A program made the translations under genes and the position numbers. A stretch of 64,000 nt of DNA, from the NCBI RefSeq assembly GCF_000002425.4, contig NC_037271.1:7367800-7431799 (forward strand), in the 5' to 3' direction. The stretch comes from Physcomitrium patens (taxonomy: Eukaryota > Streptophyta > Bryopsida > Funariales > Funariaceae). How positions within the stretch are numbered: position 1 is the first letter of the stretch; every line of letters begins with the position of its first letter. The notes below the pieces were generated by a model. It had not been told where the DNA came from. It did no database searches and saw nothing but the letters and a program-made list of their open reading frames with translations. Shown piece by piece: positions 34,201 through 47,230 of this stretch.

Positions 34201-35150
34201 TTCTAATAAAGAAGAGTATTAAAGAAAATCAAGAAAAAAAATATATATATATAATTCACTAAATAAATAAAAAGTTTTTAGTACCTTAAAAATTGAAAAT
34301 GCCTCCTTTGTGGATAAACAAGTAATTTTACTCTTTAATCACTTTCAACTCTTATAAAAATACTTTTAATTTCACAAATATCTTCTTATTACTATAAGAA
34401 AATCTCTTAAGAAATTCAACATACAAAAGCACAATAATAGTGCACCAATGATGTAACTTAGCAAAGAAATACAATACCAATATTCTATAATATCATTCTA
34501 AGGTGATTACTACCTTCAAAGACAATGAATATACTTAGCAACATGTAAGAGTAAAACTATATCAATAACTAAACACAAAAGAGAGTTTAGAATATATCAG
34601 ATTCTAACATTAACAACAACCATAAGATCTACTCTTTATAATAAGAAAGACTTCAAAGAACTTCAAAACTCACAACTAAAGGTGAGTGGATCCATAATAT
34701 ATTGAAGAAAAAAACTTTGAAGTCACCAATACAAAGCATCAGTAAGATTGCTTATTAAAAAAAATATAAAATAAGACATCTCTTACCTCCAACATCTATT
34801 ATTTATAGGTAGTGGCTACTGCTTTAATAAACAACTTCTATTCTTTGATGAATACATCCATCCAATATTCTACCAAAACCATCTATTACTACCATATCTA
34901 TTATAAAAATATATTTTTAACATATTTTTTATACTCTTAAGATTCTTTTTCTATTCATCTACTTTATCTCTTGGCCTCATATTTACCAAGAGCCAACTAT
35001 TTAACCAATAGCAACTAACTTAAAGTAATATCCACTATAATATTACTTATTCTACTTTCACCATTATTTATTTACTTTAATAATTTTTGCTTGAATAGTT
35101 GGCAAGTTAACCTAAAAATTCATTAATTCTAAAATAGTCAGAAGAGTGTG
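34201..35150. other. Likely copia 5' leader/LTR, unresolved
   Basis: AT-rich sequence immediately upstream of the copia gag start on the minus strand. By position it should hold the leader and LTR, but I see no primer-binding site or second LTR copy. Confidence 0.35.
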
Positions 35151-37436
35151 CATATATTTGGCACAATGTCTTGTCCATCAATCATGTCTAAAAGAAGACT
35201 CATCACAAGAGCCAAATCACACTAATAATGTTGAAGGTGAGGAAGGGCATCAGTACGCATGAAAAGCCAATGTCAAGTTCCTTTGACCATCCCCTCCAGG
35301 AAGTAGTAACTAATATCCAAGTAGATCACTGCTGAGAGAAGGAGAATTAATAGGATCAATTAATAGACTTGGCTGTAACTTATCCTTGACGTTCCAAATG
35401 CCCCAAGAGATGTCTCACTGATACAAACCAACCCCTCCTTCGGGAACATAGGTCACGAAACGATGGTGGTGAAAACAATGAATGCCTCTATGAAGGGTAA
35501 TAATAAAATGGGGTGTGTGACCTCTTACAGAAAGAGGGTTCTACGTATATGGCCACAAATTGCCAAAGCCACCAACAGATTTTCACATGAGCTCTTAGAT
35601 CTGAATGTGCCAATGTGTGTGTGATGTTAAGATATGAATTAAGACGTATCAGAATTGTCTGCAATGTACCCATGAGTGACTAAGAAAAAAGAACAAAAAA
35701 AAAAAAAAAAAAAAAAAAAAAGGCCGTTTGACAGGAGAATAGCAATCTATTCATGATGCAAGCACCATACAAATGATGACAATGGCCAGGGAATGCAGCA
35801 TAGTTAGCAGCTCCTGCTGATTGAAAAGATATCATGTCCCGCTTGAAAGAATTTGCGAACAGGGATTGCATGACCTTCTCTGCGGCTGCATGTGTTGTCG
35901 GTGAGAAAGTACAGCATCTCTTTGTTTCTCCTCAAGTACTTACGTCTTTTGCTGAAAAAGTCACAACAGAGCCGAAGATGAAACCTTTGAAGACAAACCT
36001 GTAATGAAGCACCACCAGTGGAGTTCTTTGTGTTAAGAGAATGTTGAAGTTTCTAACACGCAGCGATTGAAGTTTACCGATAGTAAGCACCAAGAGTGAG
36101 TTTTGGATTTCTCCAGTATTATATGCAAAATAAACAATGCACATGTTTTGGATTTCTCCAGTATTGAATAGCCTCATGCTTTACTACAATCCACATACCA
36201 TATTAACACTTTGGTATGTATCTCTTAACTTGCAAATCACATTTGTTATCAAAAAATAAGTAGAACCAAAACAAAAATTAAGTAAACATCCAGACATGGA
36301 GAGCAACAACGCAACTAACAATAACTTGAAATGCACTCGACGTGCTTCTAAAATGACCAGAATGACCAACACTAGCAGACAAGAATGGCCCTCCTCCCTA
36401 GTTGAGATCAGCAATGAGTTGCAACTGCTGGAGTAGGCTCCCTACCCACAATTACATGTCCGAGGATACAGCGTTCAATGCAATCGATATGGGTCACCAT
36501 CTCCGAGACTAGGCTGTGATTGACAACATTTTCTTCAACCAGCACCAAAAACTTATCACTCAGTGCAAAAACATGGTCCTCAAGAGCACAGTGCAGTGTA
36601 GCAGTGGTGCCATAGAAGGCAGGATGTGCAGTACACACGGAATAGCGGAGCTATCCATCTGCAACCTCAGTTGAAGGTAGCTCACAACAATGGTGTCCTG
36701 TTCGCGATCACCACGTGGATATTTCACTAGAATTAAGAACCAAGCATGAGTTTGCCATTCAAAACGGGATCCACAGCTCCAAGCACACACTGCATCGCTC
36801 AGAAACCAGCAGCTATTAAAAGATTACGAATCTGGCATGGTCATTTGTAAATTGGGCAAGAGTGAACAAGAGAAGCGAATGCAATCCTCCACAAACACCG
36901 TCGTGGAAGGCCATCCACCAGAAAATGTTAGCTGGAGGCTGTATATGTTTATTTACATTTTCAGTTGTTTGTTTGTTTGTTTTGTTTTGTTTTATTTTAA
37001 TATTTGCATCTATTTGTGATATAACTATTCTAAAAATTCAATCAATTGCAACAAAAACTATTAATTAGCAGAGGTTATTAATCATCAGAGGTGGTGAGTT
37101 GAAGGAAAAATCATCCTTGCCAAGGTTCTACAATTTAGATTTTTTCTTTCCATCGTAGCAGTCACATAGCATTGTCTTGCCTAATCACATACAGCCACGT
37201 GGTCTTGTTGGATACATGATTTTTGTTGATTATCTTAATTAACTAATTAAAGTCAATGAAAAAGAATCATTTATTGAAAATCAAAAGATACTAATTATAC
37301 ACCATAGAATGGAACTCGTTCCAAAAATATTTGTTTAATTATTATAGATTATTTATTTTTTGGAAATTATTTATTGGAAGGACACTATGTAATATGCAAA
37401 CTTAAATATATCAAAATAAGCATAATAAAATGAATA

Positions 37437-37474
<38 letters not shown>

Positions 37475-37522
37475 CTTCAAAATGCATCAATCTTAATATG
37501 ATTTTGTTCTTGTATAAAGCTG

Positions 37523-37564
<42 letters not shown>

Positions 37565-38380
37565 TTTTCTCTTAATAGATAAGAAATTTAAACTTGCAAA
37601 TTAAATTATATGTTATATAAAACTTTTATCAAATATTATTTAATATAAATCTTAGTAAGTTCATCATAAAATTATTTATAAGTATTTATAACAATAATAC
37701 TATTAAAAATATTTTACAAAAGATTTGTGAATTTTATGTTTTTATAATAAAATAAGTGATTTGATAAAACAAGTTTCATATAAAAATAATCACATATTTC
37801 AAATAATAAATTGTAATTCTTAATTTAGAGGACTTATTTAGTTTTTGACATATTAAAATATATAATTTATTGATACTTTGACTTTTGTACTCTACATACA
37901 ATTAGAATCTATTTTATAATAATATACTTAATTTTATATTTATGTCATGTGATATGGCATTGGGTGCCAAATCCCATTGAATGTATGTAGTTTAGTTTGG
38001 TTAGTAGTTTTTTATCCATTGGAATTTTTTTATTAGTTGACTTGCTAATGTCAACTAGGGTTTGAATACTTAGATGGAGAAAAACCCTTGACTTGACAAT
38101 CTTGTTAAGTCAAGTCTTGTGAGTGATTTTGAGAGAGAGAGAAGTTGTGAGAGTTTGCTTGGATATGGTGATTTAGCCACTCCAGTAAAACTTTAGGGTT
38201 TTCTCTACTTTCACACTTGTATTCTCCCTTTGTGGTGTGAGAGATAGCTTGACTTAATTTTGTGTAGATTTCTAATCTTTCACTTAACAAGAATGTTTCT
38301 TTCCCTTCAATTTGTGGTGTAGCAGATTGGAATGAAGTAGATTAAAATAAAATAAAATAAAATAAAAAATCTTTGCAATT
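35151..38380. other. Unclassified region, no gene recognised
   Basis: 35151-36850 is less AT-rich than its surroundings and has several short open stretches on both strands, none of which I recognise. It includes a poly-A run at 35695-35721 and a 20-base direct repeat (TTTTGGATTTCTCCAGTATT at 36101-36120 and 36146-36165). 36850-38380 is AT-rich with poly-A at about 37442-37472 and (TA)n at 37526-37559. This may be host intergenic DNA, the least transposon-like part of the window. Confidence 0.4.
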
Positions 38381-38384
38381 TCTG

Positions 38385-39165
38385 GGTTGTTCTTGCTGCT
38401 GGGTACCGGTTGCTGTGCCAGATTGCAGTATTGTGTTAGGCTGCTACATACTATTCTGAGATACTGTATTGTAGTACCATATCGGGGTGATACAGGAGCT
38501 GAGATGCAAGGTAGAGCCGATGTACAGTGTCGCTACGCTGTAGTTCGAGTCTCAGAAGCTCTCCTGGCGCAGAGGCAGGAATTGGGTGCGACGTCGGGCA
38601 ATACAGACCCACAGGACGTCCCGAGGCGAGGCTGAGCTGGAAGTTGGTCGTAGGCCGCGGCTTGGGATTTCAGTGCATAGTGGCTGTGTAAGTAGGCCGC
38701 GAAACAATAGTGCAACACTGGGTGGAGGAGCACAAGGCCACGATGCTAGGCAAAGCTTGATTGCGAGGTTATTGGGTTACTGTTTTCGAATCTGTGTGAG
38801 TGCTAATATACTGTTGTGGACATCAACTAAGGGATTTGGTACGAGGTGGTGCGACGCGCTATTGCGTACCGAATTGTGTGAGAAACAAATTGGATCCACG
38901 GCGGTGAGCGGTGGCTAATAACGGCCGACGACGATGCGCGACGTCCCTCTCTACGGTTCGTGCTTTAATATACGATTACAGATCTCACGCCCATAGGAAG
39001 TATACGGTTGTAGGGCTATGCGGTCATATGAACCACGGTGACATGTCCAGTGAGGTGATAGGCGCTCAACGTGGTCATAAGGACACGCAAATACAGGATC
39101 TAGTGGTTATAGGACTCTGCGGTCAAGGGTTGCATGCTCACAAGCCATGTGCACAATCATAGGGC
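38385..39165. other. CpG-rich GC patch, function unknown
   Basis: About 780 bases near or above 50% GC with many CpG dinucleotides, bounded by an (AAAAT)n run (38343-38368) and (TA)n (39177-39204). Overlapping open stretches (38387-38635, 38586-38918, 38911-39162, plus) have no recognisable domain. A 21-base imperfect repeat, GGTTGTAGGGCTATGCGGTCA, at about 39006 recurs at about 39105. It could be part of a young LTR or an unmethylated regulatory segment. Confidence 0.4.
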
Positions 39166-39169
39166 TTTA

Positions 39170-39176
<7 letters not shown>

Positions 39177-39204
<28 letters not shown>

Positions 39205-39850
39205 ACACACACACATAGACACATTGTCCAATATGTGTTAAATTTGGAAGTTCACTCCAAGAGCATATGGAGTCTAAACTTAATCATATTTTTGCCAATT
39301 TAGCATAAAAAGGACCCAAAGAATCCATTGGTATTCTTGGTTTTTGAAGTAGAGATCATTTGGAGCATTGAAGTAGCATTTATTAAATGCCAATTGCTTT
39401 ATAAGTGAGTTTTTGATTTTCTCTCTCTTTTCTACATTTCATTTTATTGCAATTATCTTTTATTGTTATAAGTTCTATAATTTGTAATGATGAATTGTAG
39501 GTGGGTGCAGTTGCTTTGATCCACTTTTGATTTTTGCTTTTGTGTTGTTGGAGATGAAGATCTACGATAGATTTTTTTATTTTTTTTTAATATCTTCCTG
39601 AAGTTACTAGTATTGCTCTCAAAGATTTTTTGTAGTTATCTTATTTTGTGTTTGTATTAGATTATATTAATAGATATATTGTAAAAATAAAATCAAATTA
39701 TTGGTTAATAAGATCCTTTTATTTGTGGATATATTGGATCTATAAATAATAAATTACAAAGCTTGGTAGTATTTGCAAGTACATATTATATTTTTAGCCT
39801 TTAAATAGTTAAAATTATCTAAATAGTTCTATTTATGATACATATTAGGA
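39177..39850. other. AT-rich stretch before E3 gag
   Basis: (TA)n, (CA)n and T-rich tracts; possibly E3 leader or 5' LTR, but no terminus or primer site is identified. Confidence 0.35.
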
Positions 39851-41130
39851 ATTAATATTATCAATCTCCTTCACTAGACTACTTTGATAGTGACCACATC
39901 CAAGACTTTGAACTAGTAGTAGATACTAATAAGGCTTTTTAGCTTGTTTCAACATTGGATACTAATAAGAGACTTTGGATCTCATGGATAGACACATTTA
40001 ACAAGATGGAGGACAATCCTCATAGCGTAGTGAAAAATTTGTTTTCAAAAAGAATTAAAGATATTTCTTTGTCAGATTGGAAATTTAGATTTCAAACATA
40101 AATGAAAGAAAAGTGTCAAAGGTCTAATATTTTCAATGAGTGGTATGCTTTTGAATTATTATCACAATATTTGGAGCATAAGGCGCTCCAAACCTATTAG
40201 AGATAGAGTAAGAAACATTCACTTGAGTTGTAAAAAATAAAGTATTATTGAGAGGCAAGAATAGAGCTTATTTCAACTTTTAAGAAAGGTATTATTTTAA
40301 GTCTAATGCCTATGGTGAAGGAAGAAGATCCAATCCAAAGAGAAGTTGATACATCTTTAAAAGATACTAAAAAAAAAAAGTAGCTACTTCCTTAGTCAAC
40401 ACTCTATTTTCTTTGTCACAAATGAATCAATTAATAAAGGCAGCTTTATTTGGAATAAGAGAGCTACTATTATTTGAGCCTCCTCAAATATTTATTAAAT
40501 ATTTAGAACATAAGTATTGAAGTTTTAGGTATAATTAAATGTAATATATTTAAGACTTTTGATGTAAAAAAGAAGATATCTCACATACTATGTATACTTG
40601 TTTGGCTTGTTTATAATAAAGTCAAGAGGTGTGTTTGCTGAGAGACAACTTTTTAAGATTTTTTTATTTAAGATTGATAAGAAACTCTTGAATTTAGCCA
40701 CACTAAGAATCATTTTCAATCATAATGGCAAGACAATGTTGGCCTAAGCATTTGCCAAATTTGAGAAATATAATAAGATATATTGTCAATATGATGCTAC
40801 TAACATCGTAGCTTAGATGACAGATGTATCTATGCCTAAGAAGGTTGCAACTGCCATAAGTAGTATAATAGAAACTCAATCTAAATGGATTATGCATTGT
40901 TGAAAGGTGTAATGAATTTGGTCACACCAAAAATAATTTCAATTGTCCTAAGAAGAAGAAAATTTAATATACATACAAAAGTCTAAGACATAAGTAGAAA
41001 TAGTTAAGATAAGAGATAAATCTAAAAAGAAGCAATTGAAGTATATTTATTGTGGTAAGCTTAATCATAATGACAATAACTGTTTTATATTATATCCACG
41101 CAAGTGTCTTGTTTTGCAAAAAAAAAAAAA
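39850..41130 (+). pseudogene. E3 gag remnant
   Basis: The frame beginning 'DHIQDFELVVDTNKAF' and 'RLWISWIDTFNKMEDNPHSV' resembles Gag capsid regions. Two zinc-knuckle-like motifs follow: 'CNEFGHTKNNFNC' near 40910 and 'YIYCGKLNHNDNNC' near 41045-41085. Frame changes and stops are present. The assignment rests on the knuckles and on the downstream protease. Confidence 0.65.
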
Positions 41131-41229
41131 AAATTTAGAAGCTAAAATTGTAGGACTCAAAAAAAGATTCAATTAAATGGCCTTATTAAACTATGTCATT
41201 ATATTTCATATGTATTCTAGACGTGAAAT

Positions 41230-42310
41230 AAGTTATTCTTCTTTGATAAATTATATATTTGGTGCATCAAGAAAAATGGTAGTTGTAACTGATATACATG
41301 CCTAAATAACAATTAAAAATATGGTGTTTCCAATAAGTGAGGTACAAAAAACTTTGTTTGGTCATCTAAGCAATTATAAAAATTTTAATATTCATGTACA
41401 ATTGCCTTTATCATTTGACCTTGCAGACATTAATTCTATCGCAAAGACTTTTATTTCAACTTCAATATGAGATGAAAATACTAGTATTAAAGATTTGGTA
41501 CATACTTTGGCTTACAAAGAATTGAACATCCTTATAATTTTTAATATTGATTTGTTGGCTCTAGAATTTAAACGAGCATGGATCTTTCAATTAGCTAATA
41601 AAATATTGGAAGGCAAGATGTATATGCCATTTATACATATAGCTTAAGTAGTCACAAAGCCTTAAATAAAGGAAGATCTGGCTAAGTTGCAAGCAAAACT
41701 TGTAGCTAAAACTATTATCATATTGAATGAAGGCCATTTGAACAAAATCAATATAAGTCCTTCAAGTGAGGTGCCATTAGCTACAAAGATATCATTTTTG
41801 TTTGATGTTGTGATTAGACATATTTAAAAAGATCAAAACTTATGCTTTAGAATTATATAATTAATTAATAATAATAATAATATACTTGTTGTTAGCTATA
41901 CTAGCGATAATACCACTTATGCCACATTTTTATATATTATAATAGATTTTGGTGTTCAACCAATAATGATTAGTAGGTGGCTTATTCAAAAATTAAGTCT
42001 TAGTCCTACAAACTTAAAATCTTGTCTTTTTATTATTATCACTTTAATAGGAGGTATGGAGTGAGTTATTGGCTATACCAAGCAGCCATTGCAATTAATA
42101 TTTTTCATTGGATTTGGACCACTTTATTCATACTTATCTCTAAAGTATGCAGTGGCTAGTGCTACCAGCTATGATATTTTAATTGATCAATAAGTGCTTT
42201 ATCTAATTGATTTTGATTTAGATAATTGAACTAAAGAAGTATAGATTAGATTTAAATGGTCTACTAGTGATAGAAAAAAAGTATTTATTTCAGTTATATT
42301 TGTAGCAATG
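41230..42310 (+). pseudogene. E3 retropepsin remnant
   Basis: One frame runs through with few stops. The active-site region at 41939-41990 reads 'YIIIDFGVQPIMISRWLIQK' (D-F-G-V in place of D-S/T-G-A). Then come 'SLSPTNLKSCLFIIITLIGG', 'YTKQPLQLIF', 'GPLYSYLSLKYAVASATSYD' followed by 'ILIDQ', and 'IRFKWSTSDRKKVFISVIF'. The pattern matches a retroelement aspartic-protease family with conserved GAQP, TSxGGxE and TNATNYDxLVG blocks. Stops sit where CGA, CAA and TGG would be expected. The methyltransferase-like domain begins about 230 bases downstream. Confidence 0.8.
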
Positions 42311-42534
42311 GCCATGATTATGTTAGTAGAAACCTTCATTTGAGTGTAGTGCATTGGCATTTAACTTGTTTTATGGAATAATTTTATTAGAAGAGACATT
42401 AATATTTATATCCAATTCTAAAAAAAATTATTTTTTATCTTTAAAAATTCATACAAGACATTGAAAGGATCTATTTTTTTATAAAAAATATATGCAAAAT
42501 TCTTCTATCAATATCAAGAGATTGTATCTTCATT

Positions 42535-43335
42535 GAATAACTTAGAAATACCAAATTTTTCTTTATTAACTATCTTTATTCAATCTATTTATTAATACTG
42601 ACTAGATGAAGGTATTATCCTTGTGAAATTCTTTGTATATATTGATATAGGATTGATAATACTATTACAGGTTGAACTTACTATTGGACAATACATTCAT
42701 GCAAATACAAGAAATACATCTAATTGAATAGTTCAACATCATCTCTAAAGGTTATTAGTTTTATATCCTGAGTAATTATAACCTTCTGTCATTTTTGATT
42801 GCTTTAACCAACTTCTTTAAGATATCAATTTTATTAGTAATAATAATTTAAGAAGATTAGACAACATTGAATAATTGATTTCTAGATGGACTTATTAAGG
42901 TCATTCATATGTTAAAGTAATTCAAGGATTAAATGATCTTTAATTCAATTTTGCTTATATAATAATGGTCTATACATCAAACCATACGATTTGAGTATTT
43001 TTTTGAAAATATACATCAATTAGGTGATACTTAAATATAAATATTGGAATTTGATTACTATATTAATCAATTCCTTTGTCCTCCAACCTTGATAGATATT
43101 GCGGCTTTGGGCTTCTATGTCCATTGATTTTCTTTGATTTAGGACAATTTAATTATATCTCATATTATTATGATATAAAATAGCTAATAGATGAAATAGT
43201 GAAGAAAATATCATATTTTTGAAGATCTTATTTCAAATATATTATAACAAATTATCTTGAAAAAATAGATAATAGTCAAGGAATAGAAAAATTAAAAGTG
43301 TCAATGCTGCCTTTTTGCAAAATATGCTTCTACTC
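42535..43335 (+). pseudogene. E3 cytosine-5 DNA methyltransferase-like domain
   Basis: Plus strand. 'FFVYIDIG' at about 42629 fits the acidic end of the second strand of a Rossmann MTase. 'HHL-stop-RLLVLYPE' follows. At 42881-42907 'SRWTY-stop-GHS' sits where C5 MTases have the catalytic PCQ(G/x)S motif IV, followed by 'VIQGLNDL'. After a +1 frame change, 'FFENIHQLGDT' at 42999-43031 fits motif VI (ENV), and 'IDIAALGFYVH' at 43092-43124 fits the D-A-(A)-x-x-G-x-x-x-x-R motif VIII area. Live C5 MTases add methyl groups to cytosine in DNA. Loss of the catalytic cysteine region and many stops make it inactive. It lies directly after the E3 protease and before RT. Confidence 0.62.
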
Positions 43336-43439
43336 ACTTTGTAGGACCACAAATAGAGAAAAATAAGGTAGATTAGAAAAATAAATAATATAGGCACCTT
43401 TGAAAAGAAGTCAAGAGTATTTTGTGGAAAAAAGTACCT

Positions 43440-45914
43440 TATAAACCTAAGAGTTGATACCTAGAGAGGACTATTTATAACTAAGGTTGAAATCAAATCC
43501 TAAGGTACAAAACCAAGCCTCGATGATAATTATGAGATTTTTTTAGAGATTGAAGAGTAGGATCTAAGAGTTGACTTGATAGGATTTTTTTGAGTATTAA
43601 TTTTAAGTGATTTGAGTGTGTATTAATTTTGTAAGAGCTTTGCAAAGTTGAGGTTTGTTTTGAGTGATTCTAGATTTGTGAAATAAAATAGGTGATACTT
43701 TTTGAAAAATTTTATAAATTTGGCAATAGATCTATAAGTGAAAATTTTAGATTTTTATATGTAGTTGTGCTTCATGTATGCTGTATATTTGGATTTGATC
43801 AAATGATTAGATTAAAAGGCATAAAAGTTTTTATGGATTATGGACTTGGAATTTAGGATTTTAAAGACTAATGAGGTTTTCTTAGATATCTGTCAATCCA
43901 CTAATTATATTGAAATAATTATTTTCATAGAACTAGTTAAATTGATTTCTAATAAGTATGTAAAGTTTGGAAGCAAAGTAATAGTTTAATGAAGAGTAAT
44001 TGGCTCTGGGAGATTGGCATCAAGGTCAGAGAAGGTGGCTGGCCAACTACTCAATACATTTTTGAGGTTATCATCTATTTGGTAATTTTGATCCTTTTCT
44101 ATATTTTTTTGTAATTATTTTCAACTTAATTGTTAAGAAGTGTACAAAATTTGAGTTAAAATCAATGGTTCATTTATTAGATATTGAAGTTTAAATCTGT
44201 TGTAGGAATTACTTGGAACTGATTAAGATTCAATTTAGGGTGAAGGTCTGGATTTTTGATTGATTTAAGGTTTAGTTAGGGTTAAGATTTGGTTAGAATT
44301 AAGATTAGGATTTTCAATTTGATCAGGATTGGGATTTGGTTTAGTTTAGAATTTGGTTAGGACTTATTTAGGATTTATCTAGGATTTGACTAGGATTTAT
44401 TTATAATTTGGTTAGGATTTTTTTAGGACTTGATTAGTATTTGATTAAGATTTCATTAGAATTTGACTAAGATTTATCTAGAATTTGTTTAGAGCTTATT
44501 TAAGATTTTTTTAGGATTTGACTAAGATTTTATTAAAATTTGTTTAGGATTTGATTAAAATTTGATTAGGATTTGACTAAAATTTGATTAGAGTTTATAT
44601 AGGATTTGATTAGGACTTATTTAGGATTTATCTAGGATTTATTTGGAATTTGACTAAGATTTATTTAAGATTTGATTATGATTTGATTAGAATTTGATTA
44701 GAACTTAATTAAGATTTGACTAGGATTTGATTAGAATTTATTTAGAATTTGGTTAGAATTTATTTATAGTTTGATTAGGATTTGAATAGGATTTGATTAG
44801 AATTTGACTAAGATTTGTCTCGGATTTGGTTAGGGCTTATTTAAGATTTGTTTGAAGATTTGACTAAGATTTATATAAAATTTGATTATAATTTATTTAG
44901 GATTTAATTAAGGTTTGGTTAGGATTTGACTAAGATTTGATTAGGATTTGATTAGGATTTTACTAAGATTTGACTAAGATTTATTTATATTTTAGTTAAA
45001 ATTTGATTAAAATTTGATTAGGATTTAATTAGGATTTGACTAAAATTTGACTAGGAATTGTCTAGAGTTTGGTTTAGACTTATTTAGGATTTGTCTAAGA
45101 TTTGACTAGGATTTTATTAGAATTTTTCTAGGATTTGGTTAAAACTTATTTAAGGTTCGTCTAAGATTTGACTAGGATTTTATTAGAGCTTATTTAGAGT
45201 TTGTTTAGGATTTGATTAGAATTTACTTAGGATTTGATTAGAATTTATTTAGGATTTTATTAAAGTTTGGTTATAATTTGATTAGGATTTGTCTAGGATT
45301 TGATTAGAATTTTTTTAGGATTTTATTAGGGCTTATTTAAGATTTATTTAGGATTTGTTTAGGATTTGATTAGGATTTATTTAGGATTTGATTGAAATTT
45401 GACTAGAATATCATTAGGATTTGATCAAAGCTTATTTAGGATTTTTTTAAGATTTGATTAGGATTTGGTTAGGATTTAATTAATATTTGATTAAGATTTG
45501 ATTAGGATTTATTTAGGATTTGATTAGGATTTGACTAGAGTTTGATTAAGATTTTTCTAGGATTTGATTAGGATTTGACAAGGATTTGATGAAGATTCGA
45601 CTAAGGTTTGATTAAGATTTGACTAGATTTTGACTGAGATTTAATTAATATTTTTATTTTAATATATATTTTTTGAATTTCTATGTTATTTTTTTATGAT
45701 TTCTTTTTAAAAAATTCTAAGAATTCTTTGTATTTTTCGTATAATTCTTTTGAAATTTTAATTAAATTTGATTAATTTTTAATTATATTTACTAATCTTT
45801 AATTATAATTTATTTAAGAATCTATTAGAATTGTTAGAACTTATTATTGTAATTTTCTTTTTATCTTCTACAGCCAGGTATCCCATGCATTCTTAAGTCA
45901 AATACCACATAATA
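43440..45914 (+). repeat. Solo LTR D with minisatellite
   Basis: The 3' end CTTCTACAGCCAGG...CATAATACAACA (45872-45914) matches the inner element's LTR end. The 5' part near 43455-43520 matches LTR C (60385-60450; GGTTGAAATCAAATCCTAAGG). The exact start is unresolved. It lies between the methyltransferase-like domain and the E3 linker. Confidence 0.65.
44190..45645 (+). repeat. 11-base minisatellite (GATTTGATTAG)n
   Basis: About 130 degenerate tandem units of roughly 11 bases (GATTTGATTAG, GATTTATTTAG, GATTTGACTAG variants) over 1.45 kb, all in LTR D and ending about 270 bases before its 3' terminus. There is no spacer/repeat alternation, so it is not CRISPR-like. Confidence 0.93.
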
Positions 45915-46684
45915 CAACAGTATGCTTACAAAAATACTTTCTAGACTTAAATAACCTCTTAAAAACCATATTGATAATATCTTAGATGATAATTGAATTT
46001 TTTTGGTTGTTACTAAGGCTGATGAACCTCCTCTTACCTTGATTAATAAAGTGGAGGCATCTTGTGGTGCATTTCTTATCTTTATAATATTTCTAACATC
46101 ATTTGTATTTTGAATATGCTAATTAGTTATGGATTGAGATGTTAATTTTTAAATCTATGAAGAATCTAATACCAATGAAAAGAAGCATAATATGGACTTT
46201 TTAACTAGCACCATAAATACTTATGATATCATTGAGAAATAATGTAATTTTTTTTAAGTCGGACTAAGGACTTAAATACTTTAGTATAGATTTTTGGCAT
46301 TTGTCTTCTTATTCAAAAGTATTTCCATGACTATTTTAGTACTATAAAATCAAAGAATAATAGTTAGGAAGAAATAGATCTTGAACTTACTAAGATTGAA
46401 GAATTTGAGTTATTTTTTTGCTTAAAGTGACATGCAACTAATGAACTACAAGTTCAATGCATCTTTGCTACTTTGTCCAAAGACTTCAAAAAAATAAATA
46501 CTCAAGAGATTCTTTTACAAGACTTTTTTTTAGAAGATATTCTATATTCTACCAACATTGCTAATTTACACAAATATTGTAGTGATGAAGTTCCTCATTT
46601 GATTACAAATGAGGATGTTAAAAATATAAGAGTTGTTTCTTCAATAGATTAGTAGTTAAAGGTTGTGCGAATATATAATAGTGC
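45915..46684 (+). pseudogene. E3 linker between methyltransferase and RT
   Basis: Coding-like remnants in shifting frames ('VTKADEPPLTLINKVEASCG' near 46005; 'NLHKYCSDEVPHLITNEDVK' near 46570-46625). The second joins, across E2b, to the frame leading into the RT at 52211. I recognise no domain. Confidence 0.5.
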
Positions 46685-47230
46685 TAAAATAGGACCAATC
46701 TATTTCAAGTATCTAGGACCTTTTTAATCTACTATAATATAAAACCTTATCTCAAGGTAGGATAAGCTAAACTAGAACAAAACTGAATAATACTAAACAG
46801 AATGGGACATAGAAGAAAAAACTGAGAAAATGGAAACAAAAAAAAATAGAAAGATGCAAAATCAAACTTTACTAAGCATAAAGGCTTGAAGGCATATTTA
46901 ACTAGATGTTCCAAAAATTCCTAGCCAGTCTTATTTATACTTTGTTCTTTCACTTTCAACTTTCCAGAATGTTCCTATATAATATATCCCACTTAGATAA
47001 CTACCTTAATTTCCTTTTAGAAGGTTTTATAGTAGACTCCACCTAGATAATCGCCTTAAGCCTTTTCTAGAAGGTTCTATGGTAGGCTCTACCTAAATAA
47101 CCACCTTTAATCCTTTCTAAAATGTTCCACAATAGATCCTACATGGTCCATTAACCTAACTCTAATTCTAGAAACTTCGATGGTTCTAACTATCTATCCT
47201 TATATAAATATCTTATTATACCTTCTTACA
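46685..47230 (-). repeat. E2b 3' LTR
   Basis: Read on minus it starts TGTAAGAAGGTATAATAAG after the purine tract GTGAAAGGGGA and ends CTATTTTA (family TATTTCA). 546 bases. Confidence 0.82.

Noticed and set aside
35680-36790. Short minus-strand open stretches in the less AT-rich region
   Set aside because: None has a recognisable domain, several overlap each other in different frames, and the one ending at 35680 is built on a poly-A tract.
35151-36850. Organelle DNA insertion
   Set aside because: I see no chloroplast or mitochondrial gene, rRNA or tRNA sequence in it.
38387-39162. Three overlapping open stretches in the CpG-rich patch
   Set aside because: No similarity that I recognise and different frames overlap; long frames are expected by chance in GC-richer sequence.
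44190-45645. CRISPR-like repeat array
   Set aside because: Units of about 11 bases are contiguous and degenerate with no unique spacers, in a eukaryotic retroelement context.
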